DNA from: Spirosoma foliorum
GTDB taxonomy: Bacteria > Bacteroidota > Bacteroidia > Cytophagales > Spirosomataceae
Reading direction: 5' to 3'
Assembly: GCF_014117325.1 (NCBI RefSeq)
Contig: NZ_CP059732.1
Coordinates: forward strand, 186,001-250,000
DNA: 64,000 nt
Positions 50,511 to 59,541 of the stretch are shown here, one piece after another. The first letter of the stretch is position 1, and each line of letters opens with the position of its first letter. A program made the position numbers and the translations under genes. The notes beneath the pieces were generated by a model, which saw only the letters and a list, made by a program, of their open reading frames with translations, was not told where the DNA came from and did no database searches.

Positions 50511-52460
50511 CTACCCTTTTACGAACGCGGAGGGCGTTTGCTGATAGAACTCCCGGAAAACTTTAGTGAAATAGGAGGGCGAGTCGAATCCCACCATATA
50601 GGCCGTTTCGGAAGCTCCGTGACCCGCCCGCAACAGATCGATGGCCTTCCGCAGTCGATACTGCCGGATGAGTTCAATGGGCGACAAATGCGTCAGGCTT
50701 TGTATTTTCAGGTACAACGCTTTGCGGCTTAGCGCAAGTTCTTCCGCCAGCCATTCGACGCTCAACGTCGAGTCGTCCAGTCGCTGGTCAATCAGCCCAT
50801 AGAATCGACGAAGAAATTGATCGCCCACTGGCTCGAGCGAAGACGCACTGGTGGGCTGAGCCAACTGATTCCGATAATGATCCCGCAACCGTTGTTGGCG
50901 ATCTAACAGGTTTCGAAGTCGCAACTGCAGTTCTCCCAGATGAAAGGGCTTGGTTAGGTACTCATCGGCTCCCACCGCCAGACCTTTAAGCCGACTCGCT
51001 TCATCGGCGCTGGCCGTTAGCAGCACTATAGGAATATGATTGGTAACGGGGTCGGCTTTGAGCTGTTCAATTAGCCCATAGCCATCCAGGCGAGCCATCA
51101 TCAAATCGGTAATAATGAGATCGGGCAGTTCTTCTTTAGCCACTACCCAACCCTGATGGCCATTGGCCGCTGTTCGCACCCGATACAGGGTGGTTAGCTC
51201 GGCTACCATGTATTCCCGTAGCTCGGTATTTTCTTCAACAATCAGAATCAGCGGAGGGGCATCCGACTCTGATTCTATTGGTCGGCCGGTTGATGGTTGA
51301 GGTAAGACGGGTAGTTCAATCAACAGAGAGGAAGTCGCCAGTGACTGAACGGATTGATTGCCCCCAATCCGATGAAGAGGCAGTTCGACACTAAACTCGG
51401 TACCCACATCGACCTGACTCGTCACCTGGATATGCCCGCCCATACGTTGCGTTAAGGCCTGGACCAGGGCCAGACTGAGGCCTGTTGGATCGTTTGCCCG
51501 AATGCGCTGGTTATCACCCTGATAAAACGGGTCAAATACATGGGGAAGCTTATGGGCCGTAATGCCAATACCCGTATCCTGTACGACCAAACGAACACCC
51601 TGGGGTAACGCATGTAACGTTACAGTGACTGACCCAGCCGGAGTGAAGCGAATGGCATTGGTCAGGAGGTTATAGAGAATGGTTTCCCACTTTCCCGCAT
51701 CGAAGCGATAATTGCCCGTTGGCAGATCGGTGTGAAAGTTAAGAGCCAGCCGTTTAATCTCCGCCGAGGGGCGAAATAGATCAACAATCTGGCTCAGAAA
51801 ACCCGCTAAGTCGCCCACTTCATGGACTTCCTCAAGCGGTTGATCTTCAAGTTGGTGGAGATCCATTAACTGATTAATAAGCCGCAATAGTTGCTGTGCG
51901 TTTCGGCGAATACTCAGTAACCGTTCCTGTTGAGGTGGGGTCAGCGCTGCCTGTTCCAGGAGTTGGTCAACGGGAGAAAGGATCAGCGACAGGGGAGCGC
52001 GCAACTCGTGCGTCATATTGACAAAGAACCGCGTTTTCATGTCATTAAGCGCTTTAAGCGCCTGAGTCTGCCGAAGCTGCTCGGCGTAGCGTCGAGCTTT
52101 ATCAATAGTGGCTTTAAGGTCGGCGAAGTCAATCGGTTTGGTAATGAAATCAAAAGCCCCTCGGTTCATGGCGGTCCGAATGTTGGTCATATCGCCATAA
52201 GCAGTAACCATCACTGTTGGCACTTGAGGGTAGCCAGTTGTAATGTGTTCCAGCAGTGTAAGCCCATCCATGCCGGGCATATTGATGTCGGTCAGCACTA
52301 CATCAATTTCTGGTTGCTCCTGAAGTAAACGGAGTGCTTGCGAACCATTTTGCGCCACGAAAATCTGGTAGGTACCTGCTACGATCAGTTGGCGGAAACG
52401 TTGCCGGAATAGCGCTTCCCAATCGGCTTCATCATCGACCAAAAGTATTTTCGTCATCAT
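50511..52460 (-). CDS. Cytoplasmic hybrid response regulator: receiver, histidine kinase, receiver, AraC-type DNA-binding
   Basis: A 649-residue protein without membrane helices. Order: REC1 (KILLVDDEADWEALF; phospho-Asp in VLTDINMPGMDG), HisKA (FVNMTHELRAPLSLIL, with the phospho-His), HATPase (TNAIRFTPAG, DTGIGI; the G2 box is reduced to TGLSLALV), REC2 (LILIVEENTELREYM; DLIITDLMMARLDGYG) and a C-terminal HTH_AraC (LSRKALYLKIQSLTHLSPIE). ATG 52460 was chosen because the longer reading to 52541 runs through the adjacent palindrome. It is like the giant hybrid systems but without the sensor part, so it must receive its signal from another protein. Confidence 0.9.
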   Translation of the reverse strand: MMTKILLVDDEADWEALFRQRFRQLIVAGTYQIFVAQNGSQALRLLQEQPEIDVVLTDINMPGMDGLTLLEHITTGYPQVPTVMVTAYGDMTNIRTAMNRGAFDFITKPIDFADLKATIDKARRYAEQLRQTQALKALNDMKTRFFVNMTHELRAPLSLILSPVDQLLEQAALTPPQQERLLSIRRNAQQLLRLINQLMDLHQLEDQPLEEVHEVGDLAGFLSQIVDLFRPSAEIKRLALNFHTDLPTGNYRFDAGKWETILYNLLTNAIRFTPAGSVTVTLHALPQGVRLVVQDTGIGITAHKLPHVFDPFYQGDNQRIRANDPTGLSLALVQALTQRMGGHIQVTSQVDVGTEFSVELPLHRIGGNQSVQSLATSSLLIELPVLPQPSTGRPIESESDAPPLILIVEENTELREYMVAELTTLYRVRTAANGHQGWVVAKEELPDLIITDLMMARLDGYGLIEQLKADPVTNHIPIVLLTASADEASRLKGLAVGADEYLTKPFHLGELQLRLRNLLDRQQRLRDHYRNQLAQPTSASSLEPVGDQFLRRFYGLIDQRLDDSTLSVEWLAEELALSRKALYLKIQSLTHLSPIELIRQYRLRKAIDLLRAGHGASETAYMVGFDSPSYFTKVFREFYQQTPSAFVKG

Positions 52461-52517
52461 TTCGCAGAGCTGTTCTTTCTGACCGATTATAAACGGTTCT
52501 GAAGCTAAGGTACGAAT

Positions 52518-52590
52518 GAAGCGCTGATCTAACGCCAACAACCAACCAGGTAAAGACCTTGATAGGTTGTTGGCGTTAGATCAGCGCTTC
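52518..52590. repeat. Inverted repeat, 26-bp perfect arms
   Basis: Arms 52518-52543 and 52565-52590 are perfect, with a 21-bp spacer. It lies between the hybrid regulator gene and the next minus-strand gene. Confidence 0.95.
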
Positions 52591-52614
52591 AAGAATTGTT
52601 GGCGGAAACAGACG

Positions 52615-53004
52615 TTAGTTAATGGCTACCAGTCTATTAACATCCATAGGTTTCTGGGTTTCCAGGGTTACCGTGTGTTGGTTGGTTTCCTTACCATCGG
52701 TGATGGTTAACTGATAAGCGCCGTCGGGTAACTCACTTACGTCGAATACTAAACGGACAGTGGTTTGTTTTTTGCTTACTCGTTGGGAAAAGACCATACG
52801 GCCGTCGGCACTAGTCAGGCGAATTTGCAGGGGTTGGCCTGTTTGTTTGTCAAGGGCAACCTGAAGTTTTCCAGCTTTGTTCGTAAAGATACCGCTTTGG
52901 AAAGTAGCAGGTTGTGGGTCGTTAGTAGGTTTGGCTAAAGAAGCGTAGCTAGTAGACAGAACCAGAGCAAAAGCAACGAACAGAGGTTTGATGAGCGTTT
53001 TCAT
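52615..53004 (-). CDS. Small secreted beta-sandwich protein
   Basis: A 129-residue exported protein with a signal peptide (about 1-24, ending SLAKP). The remaining ~95 residues form one beta-sandwich resembling the C-terminal sorting-domain fold of type IX secretion cargo (SADGRMVFSQRVSKKQTT, LPDGAYQLTITDGKE). No catalytic motif is visible. Small proteins of this type are frequent in Cytophagales; their function is unknown. Confidence 0.7.
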   Translation of the reverse strand: MKTLIKPLFVAFALVLSTSYASLAKPTNDPQPATFQSGIFTNKAGKLQVALDKQTGQPLQIRLTSADGRMVFSQRVSKKQTTVRLVFDVSELPDGAYQLTITDGKETNQHTVTLETQKPMDVNRLVAIN

Positions 53005-53280
53005 GATAGTTTATATTTAAGAGTTTGATTTCGTTTTCCGTTTTGGATAGGTCAAAGGTCGGGTGATTCAGGAAAACGGATTAGCTCAAATGAGTCAATT
53101 ACTATCACTTTTGAGCCCAATTGTCAAAACAGGGTAAAAACACCAATGGGAACTTCCTTTCGTTGCTTGGATCGGCCTTTTTAGGCGAAGGTCGCTTACA
53201 AAAACGCCAGTATACTTGAGCAATTTCAGCATAAGGATGTTCCAATGGCATTCGGTAGATTTGCTAAAAAACGTATCCTT

Positions 53281-53745
53281 ATGAACACCCTTCGACCATT
53301 CATTCTCTTTGCCAGTCTTTTGGTAGGCGCTAATGCTGTAGTTGCCCAGCAGCTTCAATATAATAATCCACAAGGCCTGCCTACGTCTAAAAATTACACG
53401 CAGGTTGTGGTTGCACAAAGCAGTCGGGTTGCCTACATTTCAGGGCAGGTCTCGGCCAATGCGAAGGGAGAGATTGTCTATAAAGGCGATTTCCGTGGCC
53501 AGACGAAACAGGTGCTCGAAAATCTCAAAATAGCCTTAGCTTCCATAGGTGCCACCTTTGCCGACGTGATTAAAACAACGACCTATGTTGTCAATACAGA
53601 TCCGGAAAAGATCGGCATCGTGCGGGAAGTACGGAGTCAGTATTTTACAGGAGCTAATCCACCGGGCAGTACCTATGTTGGGGTGCAGGGCTTGTATGAC
53701 AAAGATGTGCTGATCGAAATTGAAGCAACGGTTGCGTTAAAATGA
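53281..53745 (+). CDS. Exported RidA-family protein
   Basis: A 154-residue protein with a Sec signal peptide (about 1-22, ending VVAQQ) followed by a RidA (YjgF/YER057c) domain: AYISGQVSANAKGEI, TKQVLENLKIALASIGATFA, RSQYFTGANPPGSTYVGVQGL and a terminal VLIEIEATVALK. Cytoplasmic RidA hydrolyses reactive enamines and imines; the catalytic Arg of that motif would be the R of VREVRSQY, but whether this exported member does so is unknown. ATG 53281 was chosen as it begins the signal peptide. Confidence 0.85.
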   Translation: MNTLRPFILFASLLVGANAVVAQQLQYNNPQGLPTSKNYTQVVVAQSSRVAYISGQVSANAKGEIVYKGDFRGQTKQVLENLKIALASIGATFADVIKTTTYVVNTDPEKIGIVREVRSQYFTGANPPGSTYVGVQGLYDKDVLIEIEATVALK

Positions 53746-53872
53746 GCGCCTTTGCTGTTAATAAAGAGCTTATAGCCCCTATTTCAGAAAGCTTTAACAA
53801 GCGAGGGCCTAACTCTATAGCTTGGCTATTTCAAAACGAGCAGATTCCGTTTTCGTAAACTATATATACATT

Positions 53873-54130
53873 ATGACTGAAGTTACTTATCGATATATAA
53901 TTGATGAACTTACCAAAAGATCAATCAGGCATGATGTTCATAGCTTTGCTTCAGGTGCTAAAATGATTGATATCTGGTATGATGGTCATTTTTATGTTAT
54001 TCAAATCGATTCTGAATCAGTAGGGATTTCAGAGATTACTGAGGATAATCCTGGATTTGATACCAAACCGGATGCCGTGTTTTATAATTCTGAGGATGCT
54101 ATAAAACAATTTGACGCTTTTCTCTTGTGA
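53873..54130 (+). CDS. Hypothetical small cytoplasmic protein
   Basis: An 85-residue acidic protein with no recognised domain. Blocks are TYRYIIDELTKRSIRHDVHS, IDIWYDGHFYVIQIDSESVG and a helical end EDAIKQFDAFLL, suggesting a small alpha/beta fold. The region is AT-richer than the surroundings. Immunity- or antitoxin-like roles are conceivable, but there is no partner gene. Confidence 0.55.
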   Translation: MTEVTYRYIIDELTKRSIRHDVHSFASGAKMIDIWYDGHFYVIQIDSESVGISEITEDNPGFDTKPDAVFYNSEDAIKQFDAFLL

Positions 54131-54236
54131 GTTGAGAAGCACTCCTTTAAAATAAGTTTGCAAAACAATCATTAGTCTTCCCTAAACCGAACGCTAAAGT
54201 ATTTCGATTCGGATAGGGATTCTACGGGTTGCTTCT

Positions 54237-54244
54237 TATTTTTG
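54237..54244 (+). promoter_or_regulatory. Candidate -7 box of ahcY
   Basis: TATTTTTG matches TAnnTTTG exactly, 72 bp upstream of the ahcY start. No good -33 TTG is visible. The 185-bp leader region shows no recognisable SAM/SAH riboswitch. Confidence 0.45.
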
Positions 54245-54315
54245 CACTTTACTAAGAAACCAAAGATCGCGAAGCAATACGGATCGTATTGACTATCTCG
54301 CTAATTCAAATCTAT

Positions 54316-55626
54316 ATGCAAACTTCAACCTACGTCCCCTACAAGGTTAAGGACATCGCGCTGGCCGAGTGGGGCCGCAAGGAAATCAAACTTGCTGAAG
54401 CCGAAATGCCAGGTCTGATGGCCCTTCGTGCTGAATACGGTCCATCACAACCGCTGAAAGGCGCACGTGTTGCGGGCTGTCTGCACATGACCATCCAAAC
54501 CGCCGTTCTTATTGAAACGTTGGTTGAACTGGGTGCTCAGGTAACCTGGTCGTCCTGCAATATCTTCTCGACGCAGGATCATGCGGCTGCGGCTATTGCT
54601 GCTGCTGGCATTCCGGTTTATGCGTGGAAAGGCATGAACGAAGAAGAATTCAACTGGTGTATCGAACAAACGTTGTTCTTCGGTGAAGAGCGTCAGCCAT
54701 TGAACATGATTCTTGATGATGGTGGCGACCTGACCAACATGGTTTTCGATGTGTATCCTGAACTGATTCAGAACATCAAAGGCTTGTCGGAAGAAACCAC
54801 AACGGGTGTTCACCGTTTGTACGAGCGGATGAAAAATGGCACGTTGCACTTGCCTTCGATCAACGTAAATGATTCGGTAACGAAGTCGAAATTCGATAAC
54901 AAATACGGTTGCCGTGAGTCGTTGGTTGATGCGATCCGTCGTGCTACCGACTTGATGCTGGCTGGTAAAGTAGCCGTTGTTGCTGGTTATGGAGATGTAG
55001 GTAAAGGGTCGGCTGAGTCGCTGCGTGGCGCTGGTTGCCGGGTTCTGGTAACCGAAATCGATCCAATCTGTGCGCTGCAAGCGGCTATGGATGGTTATGA
55101 AGTTATTCCAATGGACGAAGCTGTTCCCCGCGCACAGATTTTCGTAACGGCGACTGGTAACGTTAACATCATTAAAGGCCGCCATTTCAAAGCGATGCGC
55201 GATAAGGCTGTTGTTTGTAACATTGGCCACTTCGACAATGAAATCGACATGGCGTGGTTGAACGAAAACTACGGCCAAACCAAGAGCCAGATCAAACCAC
55301 AGGTTGATATGTACGAGGTTGACGGCAAAGAGATCATCGTATTGGCCGAAGGCCGTTTAGTGAACCTCGGTTGTGCTATGGGTCACCCTTCGTTCGTGAT
55401 GTCTTGTTCGTTCTCGAACCAGACGTTGGCGCAATTGGAGTTGTGGGCTAACTCAGACAAATACGAGAACAAAGTGTACGTTCTGCCAAAAATCCTTGAC
55501 GAGAAAGTAGCTGCGTTGCACCTGGCTCACGTAGGCGCTAAACTGGAACCACTGGAGCAGGCACAAGCCGATTATATTGGAGTACCAGTTGCAGGTCCGT
55601 TCAAATCGGAAATGTATCGGTACTAA
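54316..55626 (+). CDS. ahcY: Adenosylhomocysteinase
   Basis: Hydrolyses S-adenosylhomocysteine to adenosine and homocysteine in the methyl cycle. ATG 54316 ([13 protein letters not shown]) is the family-type start, giving 436 residues. Signatures are [44 protein letters not shown] (NAD-binding), [14 protein letters not shown] and the C-terminal [13 protein letters not shown] with its Lys and Tyr residues. Codon use appears more biased than in neighbours, consistent with strong expression, and probably explains the long antisense ORF in this region. A strong terminator follows. Confidence 0.97.
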   Translation: MQTSTYVPYKVKDIALAEWGRKEIKLAEAEMPGLMALRAEYGPSQPLKGARVAGCLHMTIQTAVLIETLVELGAQVTWSSCNIFSTQDHAAAAIAAAGIPVYAWKGMNEEEFNWCIEQTLFFGEERQPLNMILDDGGDLTNMVFDVYPELIQNIKGLSEETTTGVHRLYERMKNGTLHLPSINVNDSVTKSKFDNKYGCRESLVDAIRRATDLMLAGKVAVVAGYGDVGKGSAESLRGAGCRVLVTEIDPICALQAAMDGYEVIPMDEAVPRAQIFVTATGNVNIIKGRHFKAMRDKAVVCNIGHFDNEIDMAWLNENYGQTKSQIKPQVDMYEVDGKEIIVLAEGRLVNLGCAMGHPSFVMSCSFSNQTLAQLELWANSDKYENKVYVLPKILDEKVAALHLAHVGAKLEPLEQAQADYIGVPVAGPFKSEMYRY

Positions 55627-55629
55627 GAG

Positions 55630-55688
55630 ATGTATGATGTACGATATATGATGTATAATTAGTCGTCATACATCATACATCATACATA
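55630..55688. repeat. AT-rich inverted repeat after ahcY
   Basis: Arms based on ATGTATGATGTA-like words and their complement ATACATCATACATCATACAT. Lies 3 bp after the ahcY stop and just before the terminator at 55693. Confidence 0.8.
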
Positions 55689-55692
55689 ACTG

Positions 55693-55724
55693 GCGCGACT
55701 TCGGAAACGAGGTCGCGCTTTTTT
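55693..55724 (+). terminator. Intrinsic terminator of ahcY
   Basis: GCGCGAC (55693-55699) pairs with GTCGCGC (55712-55718) over a 12-base loop, followed by TTTTTT. Confidence 0.92.
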
Positions 55725-55769
55725 ATAGTAGATTTGCTAGTATTGATAGACGGAACTGCTACTCTTGCC

Positions 55770-56915
55770 ATGAAACGTTTGCTTCTGCTCTTGTTACTGT
55801 CTCCTCTGCTCGGTTCAGCACAGGTAACCATCGACACACTACACTGGAGTGCAACTAGACGTTTGCAGCTTTCTGACTTTCATTCACCTACGCAACCAGG
55901 CTTAGGCGGCTCTGAATTTTATTATCAGATTGGTTACGAAGTACGGCCAACATCGATATGGAGTCAGCCAGATATTGAGTCATTTTGTTTGATGTTCCGG
56001 AATCTGTCGTGGGTATCTGAAACCGCCAGAAACGAGCGAACCCTGGTCTATAATCAGATACTCTTCGATCTGGTGGAAGTGCATACGCGTCAGATGAAGG
56101 CCAAATTAATTGCGCTGGGCGCCGATCGTCGGTTTAAGGAGCAAGCCCGACAAATTGAATACCTGACTAACTCCGAATTAGGGGCCGAGGTCAATCGGTT
56201 TCGCGCAGAAACCGGCGGGGGCGATGATTTACAAGCGCTGGAACGATGGGAGAAGCAGGTGGCTCTACGACTTTATGATACGCCCGATCTCGTTACTACG
56301 TTTAGTATGTCAAAATTGGGGTATGGTGTATTTTTTGGGGGTGGGGGAGTTTTAACAACGGGTTCGCTGGCACAGACGCTTAATAAGTCGGTAGGGGCTG
56401 TTTTTGGGATTGATATTGCCCTACAGCGAACAATGATCATGCTGCATCCTACTTTGTACAACGGAACATTACGGTCGGGGTTCTGGCACAATAACCAACA
56501 ATGGGAAAAGGATATGCCCATAAGCCCGATGCTGTTCGAACTTGGTTTGGGGCGGGTTATTTACGAAGGGCCGCGCAGTCGGTTAATTCCATATGTTGGC
56601 TATCTTTTGTTCGACCTATCGCCCCGCGATAAGAAAGATGAACGCTACAAGGGATTGTCGTTGCTAACTCATTCACCAACGCTCGGACTTGTGTTCGATG
56701 TTAAACTGGGCGATAACACACCTAAGCCGGATCTCTCCGAACATAGCTTCTGGTTTATCCGAACGAAAGTATCCTACAGTCCACTGTTAGACCAGAAGCC
56801 GTTTACGGGGGGGATTTTTAACATTCAAATTGGCTTGGGCGGCTTTGGGCGAATGCGTAAAGTACACTACAAACCAGAGCATACCGTGATTATGGTACCG
56901 GGTAAGGTCATATAA
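55770..56915 (+). CDS. Exported protein of unknown function
   Basis: A 381-residue exported protein not recognised as any family. ATG 55770 begins a signal peptide (MKRLLLLLLLSPLLGSAQ). Residues about 20-130 contain a WSATRRLQLSDFHSPTQPG motif; the second half has a Gly-rich stretch (FFGGGGVLTTGSL, about 190), a GYLLFDLSP strand and FNIQIGLGGFGRM near the C-terminus. The alternating strands suggest an outer-membrane or beta-rich protein. The neighbour downstream is a 5'-nucleotidase pair, but the 83-bp gap does not show co-transcription clearly. Confidence 0.65.
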   Translation: MKRLLLLLLLSPLLGSAQVTIDTLHWSATRRLQLSDFHSPTQPGLGGSEFYYQIGYEVRPTSIWSQPDIESFCLMFRNLSWVSETARNERTLVYNQILFDLVEVHTRQMKAKLIALGADRRFKEQARQIEYLTNSELGAEVNRFRAETGGGDDLQALERWEKQVALRLYDTPDLVTTFSMSKLGYGVFFGGGGVLTTGSLAQTLNKSVGAVFGIDIALQRTMIMLHPTLYNGTLRSGFWHNNQQWEKDMPISPMLFELGLGRVIYEGPRSRLIPYVGYLLFDLSPRDKKDERYKGLSLLTHSPTLGLVFDVKLGDNTPKPDLSEHSFWFIRTKVSYSPLLDQKPFTGGIFNIQIGLGGFGRMRKVHYKPEHTVIMVPGKVI

Positions 56916-56998
56916 GATCAGTTCATCAACTTCTACGAATGCATTCTAACGATTTGTTAACGCAGGTTTGCCAAGAGTTTCCGAACTTGCGAATACGT

Positions 56999-57739
56999 AT
57001 GAAAAAATACCTTCTACTGCTGGCCTTAGCTGGCTTGTCGGCCTGCCACTCGGGCTATCACCTGTCTCAACGAACGGCTAACCGCATTGGAGTAGACTCG
57101 CTGGCTGCGTCGTCCGATCCGGCTGTGGCTAGTTTCCTGGTACCTTATCGGGAGAAACTCGATAAGGCCATGAACGAGGTACTGACCAGTTCAACCAAGC
57201 CTGTTGAAAAAGCCTTACCCGATGGTCCACTCAACGATTTATTGACCGACGCGTTGCTCCAGCAAGCATCGCAACGATATGGCAAACCTATTGATTGCTC
57301 GCACCTGAATTATGGCGGTATTCGCGATAATTTACCTCAGGGCAACATCACTATCGGTTCGGTTTTTGGCGTTATGCCGTTTGATAATCAGCTGGTTATT
57401 CTGACCGTTAAGGGCGATATGTTGTTGCAGTTACTCAATCATTTTGCCAATTCCCACGGACTGGTTGTTGGTGGCTTGCGGGTTAAAATTCAGAATAAAA
57501 AAGTGCAGTCCGTAACCTTTACCAATGGACGGACGCTACAGCCGAATGAGACCTATACAGTGGCTATGAGCGACTATATAGCCGATGGGGGCGACAATGC
57601 TAATTTTCTGAAAAACGCCGTCAAACGCGAAAATATGAATTACTTAATTCGTGATTCCCTGATCGATTATTTCCGACAACAGGGCAAAAGCGGTCAACCT
57701 ATTAATCCCGTTTCTGATGGACGCATTAGCATCGAATAG
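56999..57739 (+). CDS. Lipoprotein with 5'-nucleotidase C-terminal domain
   Basis: A 246-residue outer-envelope lipoprotein. ATG 56999 begins a signal sequence ending LSACHSG, with Cys16 as lipidation site. The rest is the 5_nucleotid_C substrate-binding domain: LNDLLTDALLQQASQRYG, NYGGIRDNLPQGNITIGSVF (the Arg of the GGIRxxLPxGxIT motif binds nucleotide) and YIADGGDNANFL. It lacks the metallophosphatase domain, which is encoded by the next gene in overlapping frame. The two together equal a full-length 5'-nucleotidase. Confidence 0.9.
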   Translation: MKKYLLLLALAGLSACHSGYHLSQRTANRIGVDSLAASSDPAVASFLVPYREKLDKAMNEVLTSSTKPVEKALPDGPLNDLLTDALLQQASQRYGKPIDCSHLNYGGIRDNLPQGNITIGSVFGVMPFDNQLVILTVKGDMLLQLLNHFANSHGLVVGGLRVKIQNKKVQSVTFTNGRTLQPNETYTVAMSDYIADGGDNANFLKNAVKRENMNYLIRDSLIDYFRQQGKSGQPINPVSDGRISIE

Positions 57740-58649
57740 ACGCCAGTTTCTGAAACTATTGGGCACGGCTGCCGTTGTCGGCTCTGTGGTGCCAGACGTG
57801 CTTGCTACTACAGGGCGGGCCAATAAAACAACCTCGCTGACGATTCTGCATACCAACGATGTGCATAGTCGGCTGGACCCATTCCCAATGGATGGAAGTC
57901 GGAATGCGGGTAAAGGTGGTGTTGCCCGACGAGCTACACTGATCAAAAAAATCCGGCAGGAGCAGGCAAATGTGTTGCTGTTCGATGCGGGCGATATTTT
58001 TCAGGGAACGCCTTATTTCAATCTCTACAAAGGTGAGCCCGAAATTCTGGCCATGAACCAGCTTGGCTACGATGCCGGAACCATTGGTAATCACGATTTT
58101 GATGGCGGCATTGACAACATGGTCACCCAATTCGGGAAGGCTACGTTCCCTTTGCTGATTGCCAATTACGACTTCAAAAACACGGTTATGGACGGGCGAA
58201 CCATGCCGTACAAAATCTTCGAGAAAGATGGCGTTCGGATAGGGGTGTTCGGTTTGGGAATTCAGCCGGCAGGTTTGATCCCGAAGGAGGCCTATAAAGA
58301 AACCAAATACCTCGATCCCATTGAGTTAGGTGGCGATACCGCTGCTCAGTTGCGGAATGACAAAAAATGCGACTACGTAATTTGCCTGTCGCACTTAGGG
58401 TTTAAATATAACAATGAGCCTACGGTTTCGGACAATGTACTGGCGGCCAAAACCAAAAACATCGATCTGATCATTGGTGGACATACGCATACATTCCTGG
58501 ATGCGCCCGTAGCCATCAATAATCTAGATGGGCAGCCTGTCTGGATTAATCAGGTTGGGTTTGCAGGCATCAATCTGGGACGAATTGACCTATCATTTGA
58601 GCGCGGTAAAGCTGTTTCGAGTGCTGGAAAGTCCGTTGAAGTGAAGTAA
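57717..58649 (+). CDS. 5'-nucleotidase-type metallophosphatase domain, Tat-exported
   Basis: A 310-residue phosphoesterase. The N-terminus NRRQFLKLLGTAAVVG is a twin-arginine signal. The calcineurin-like metal site is complete: LHTNDVHSRLDP, DAGDIFQGTPYF, GTIGNHDFDGG, CLSHLGF and GGHTHTFLDAPV. It lacks the C-terminal nucleotide-binding domain, which is encoded just upstream. The start overlaps that gene by 23 bp. It probably hydrolyses nucleotides or phosphoesters outside the cytoplasm with the lipoprotein partner. Confidence 0.92.
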   Translation: MDALASNRRQFLKLLGTAAVVGSVVPDVLATTGRANKTTSLTILHTNDVHSRLDPFPMDGSRNAGKGGVARRATLIKKIRQEQANVLLFDAGDIFQGTPYFNLYKGEPEILAMNQLGYDAGTIGNHDFDGGIDNMVTQFGKATFPLLIANYDFKNTVMDGRTMPYKIFEKDGVRIGVFGLGIQPAGLIPKEAYKETKYLDPIELGGDTAAQLRNDKKCDYVICLSHLGFKYNNEPTVSDNVLAAKTKNIDLIIGGHTHTFLDAPVAINNLDGQPVWINQVGFAGINLGRIDLSFERGKAVSSAGKSVEVK

Positions 58650-58663
58650 AGTCAGTATCTTTG
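58636..58663 (+). promoter_or_regulatory. Promoter of purQ
   Basis: TTG (58636-58638), a 17-bp spacer and TATCTTTG (58656-58663), a perfect -7 box. The TTG lies within the end of the preceding gene. The predicted transcript start is about 58669, just before the inverted repeat, so that repeat would be in the purQ leader. Confidence 0.6.
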
Positions 58664-58670
58664 CGTATTC

Positions 58671-58757
58671 AAAGAGTGAAAGAGCGAATGAGTGGAAGAG
58701 CGAAAAGCTGATGCCACACAATTTGCCCTTACGCTCTTTCACACTTTCGCACTTTAA
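58671..58757. repeat. Imperfect inverted repeat in the purQ leader
   Basis: AAAGAGTGAAAGAGCG on the left pairs with CGCTCTTTCACACTTT on the right, with further GAGTGGAAGAGCG repeats inside. It ends 7 bp before the purQ start codon. Confidence 0.8.
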
Positions 58758-58763
58758 GTTTCT

Positions 58764-59450
58764 ATGAAATTTGGCGTTGTTGTTTTTCCCGGCTCTAACT
58801 GCGATCAGGATGCTGTGGATACGCTGGAATTGATGGACCAGAAGGTCATTAAACTCTGGCATAAAGATCACGATCTGCAAGGCTGTGATTTTATCATCCT
58901 ACCAGGTGGGTTTTCTTACGGTGACTACCTTCGTACAGGGGCTGTGGCCCGGTTTTCGCCCATTATGAATGAAGTAATTGCTCATGCCAATCGTGGCGGC
59001 TACCTGATGGGCATTTGCAACGGATTTCAGGTGCTGGCCGAAGCCCGATTGGTACCGGGTGTACTACTTCGTAATGCGAACCAGCAATACGTCTGCAAAA
59101 ATATTTACCTGACTCCCCAATCGCCCGACGCGTTGTTGACGGCCGGTCTTGATCGCCCCGCTTATAAAATTCCGATGGCGCATGGTGAAGGACGTTATTT
59201 CGCTGATGCCGATACGCTAAAATCACTGAACGATAATGGCCAGGTGCTGTTCCGGTATTGTGACGAAACCGGAGCCATTACTGATGCTGCCAACCCAAAT
59301 GGCAGTCTGGAAAATATTGCCGGTGTGACCAACAGTGGCAAAAATGTATTTGGCATGATGCCTCACCCCGAGCGTGCTGCCGATCCAGCTCTTGGCAATA
59401 TGGATGGACGGCTCATCATGGATCAAATCCTCAAAGCCGTACTGGTTTAA
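58764..59450 (+). CDS. purQ: Phosphoribosylformylglycinamidine synthase subunit PurQ (glutamine amidotransferase)
   Basis: Frees ammonia from glutamine for the fourth step of purine synthesis. A 228-residue class I amidotransferase: the nucleophile elbow GICNGFQVL carries the catalytic Cys, and FGMMPHPERA carries the His-x-Glu pair. The start MKFGVVVFPGSNCDQDA is typical. Subunits PurL and PurS are not in the window. Confidence 0.96.
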   Translation: MKFGVVVFPGSNCDQDAVDTLELMDQKVIKLWHKDHDLQGCDFIILPGGFSYGDYLRTGAVARFSPIMNEVIAHANRGGYLMGICNGFQVLAEARLVPGVLLRNANQQYVCKNIYLTPQSPDALLTAGLDRPAYKIPMAHGEGRYFADADTLKSLNDNGQVLFRYCDETGAITDAANPNGSLENIAGVTNSGKNVFGMMPHPERAADPALGNMDGRLIMDQILKAVLV

Positions 59451-59453
59451 ATA

Positions 59454-59541
59454 AATAGAACGCAGATGACGCGGATCAAGCTGATTTTAACGGATTTATG
59501 TCTGCGAAAATCAGCTTGATCCGCGTCATCTGCGTTCTATT
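59454..59541. repeat. Long inverted repeat, 35-bp perfect arms
   Basis: Arms 59454-59488 and 59507-59541 are perfect with an 18-bp loop. It lies between convergent purQ and the cyanophycinase gene, and its right arm covers the cyanophycinase stop. Confidence 0.97.

Noticed and set aside
54140..54315. SAM/SAH riboswitch before ahcY
   Set aside because: No conserved SAH or SAM riboswitch core could be recognised in the leader.
53746..54315. AT-rich island as a horizontally acquired module
   Set aside because: Only one small ORF and a promoter region are present; AT content alone is common for intergenic DNA here.
54445..55278. Long minus-strand ORF (277 codons) opposite ahcY
   Set aside because: It mirrors the strongly biased codons of ahcY, has no recognisable protein pattern and no independent promoter.
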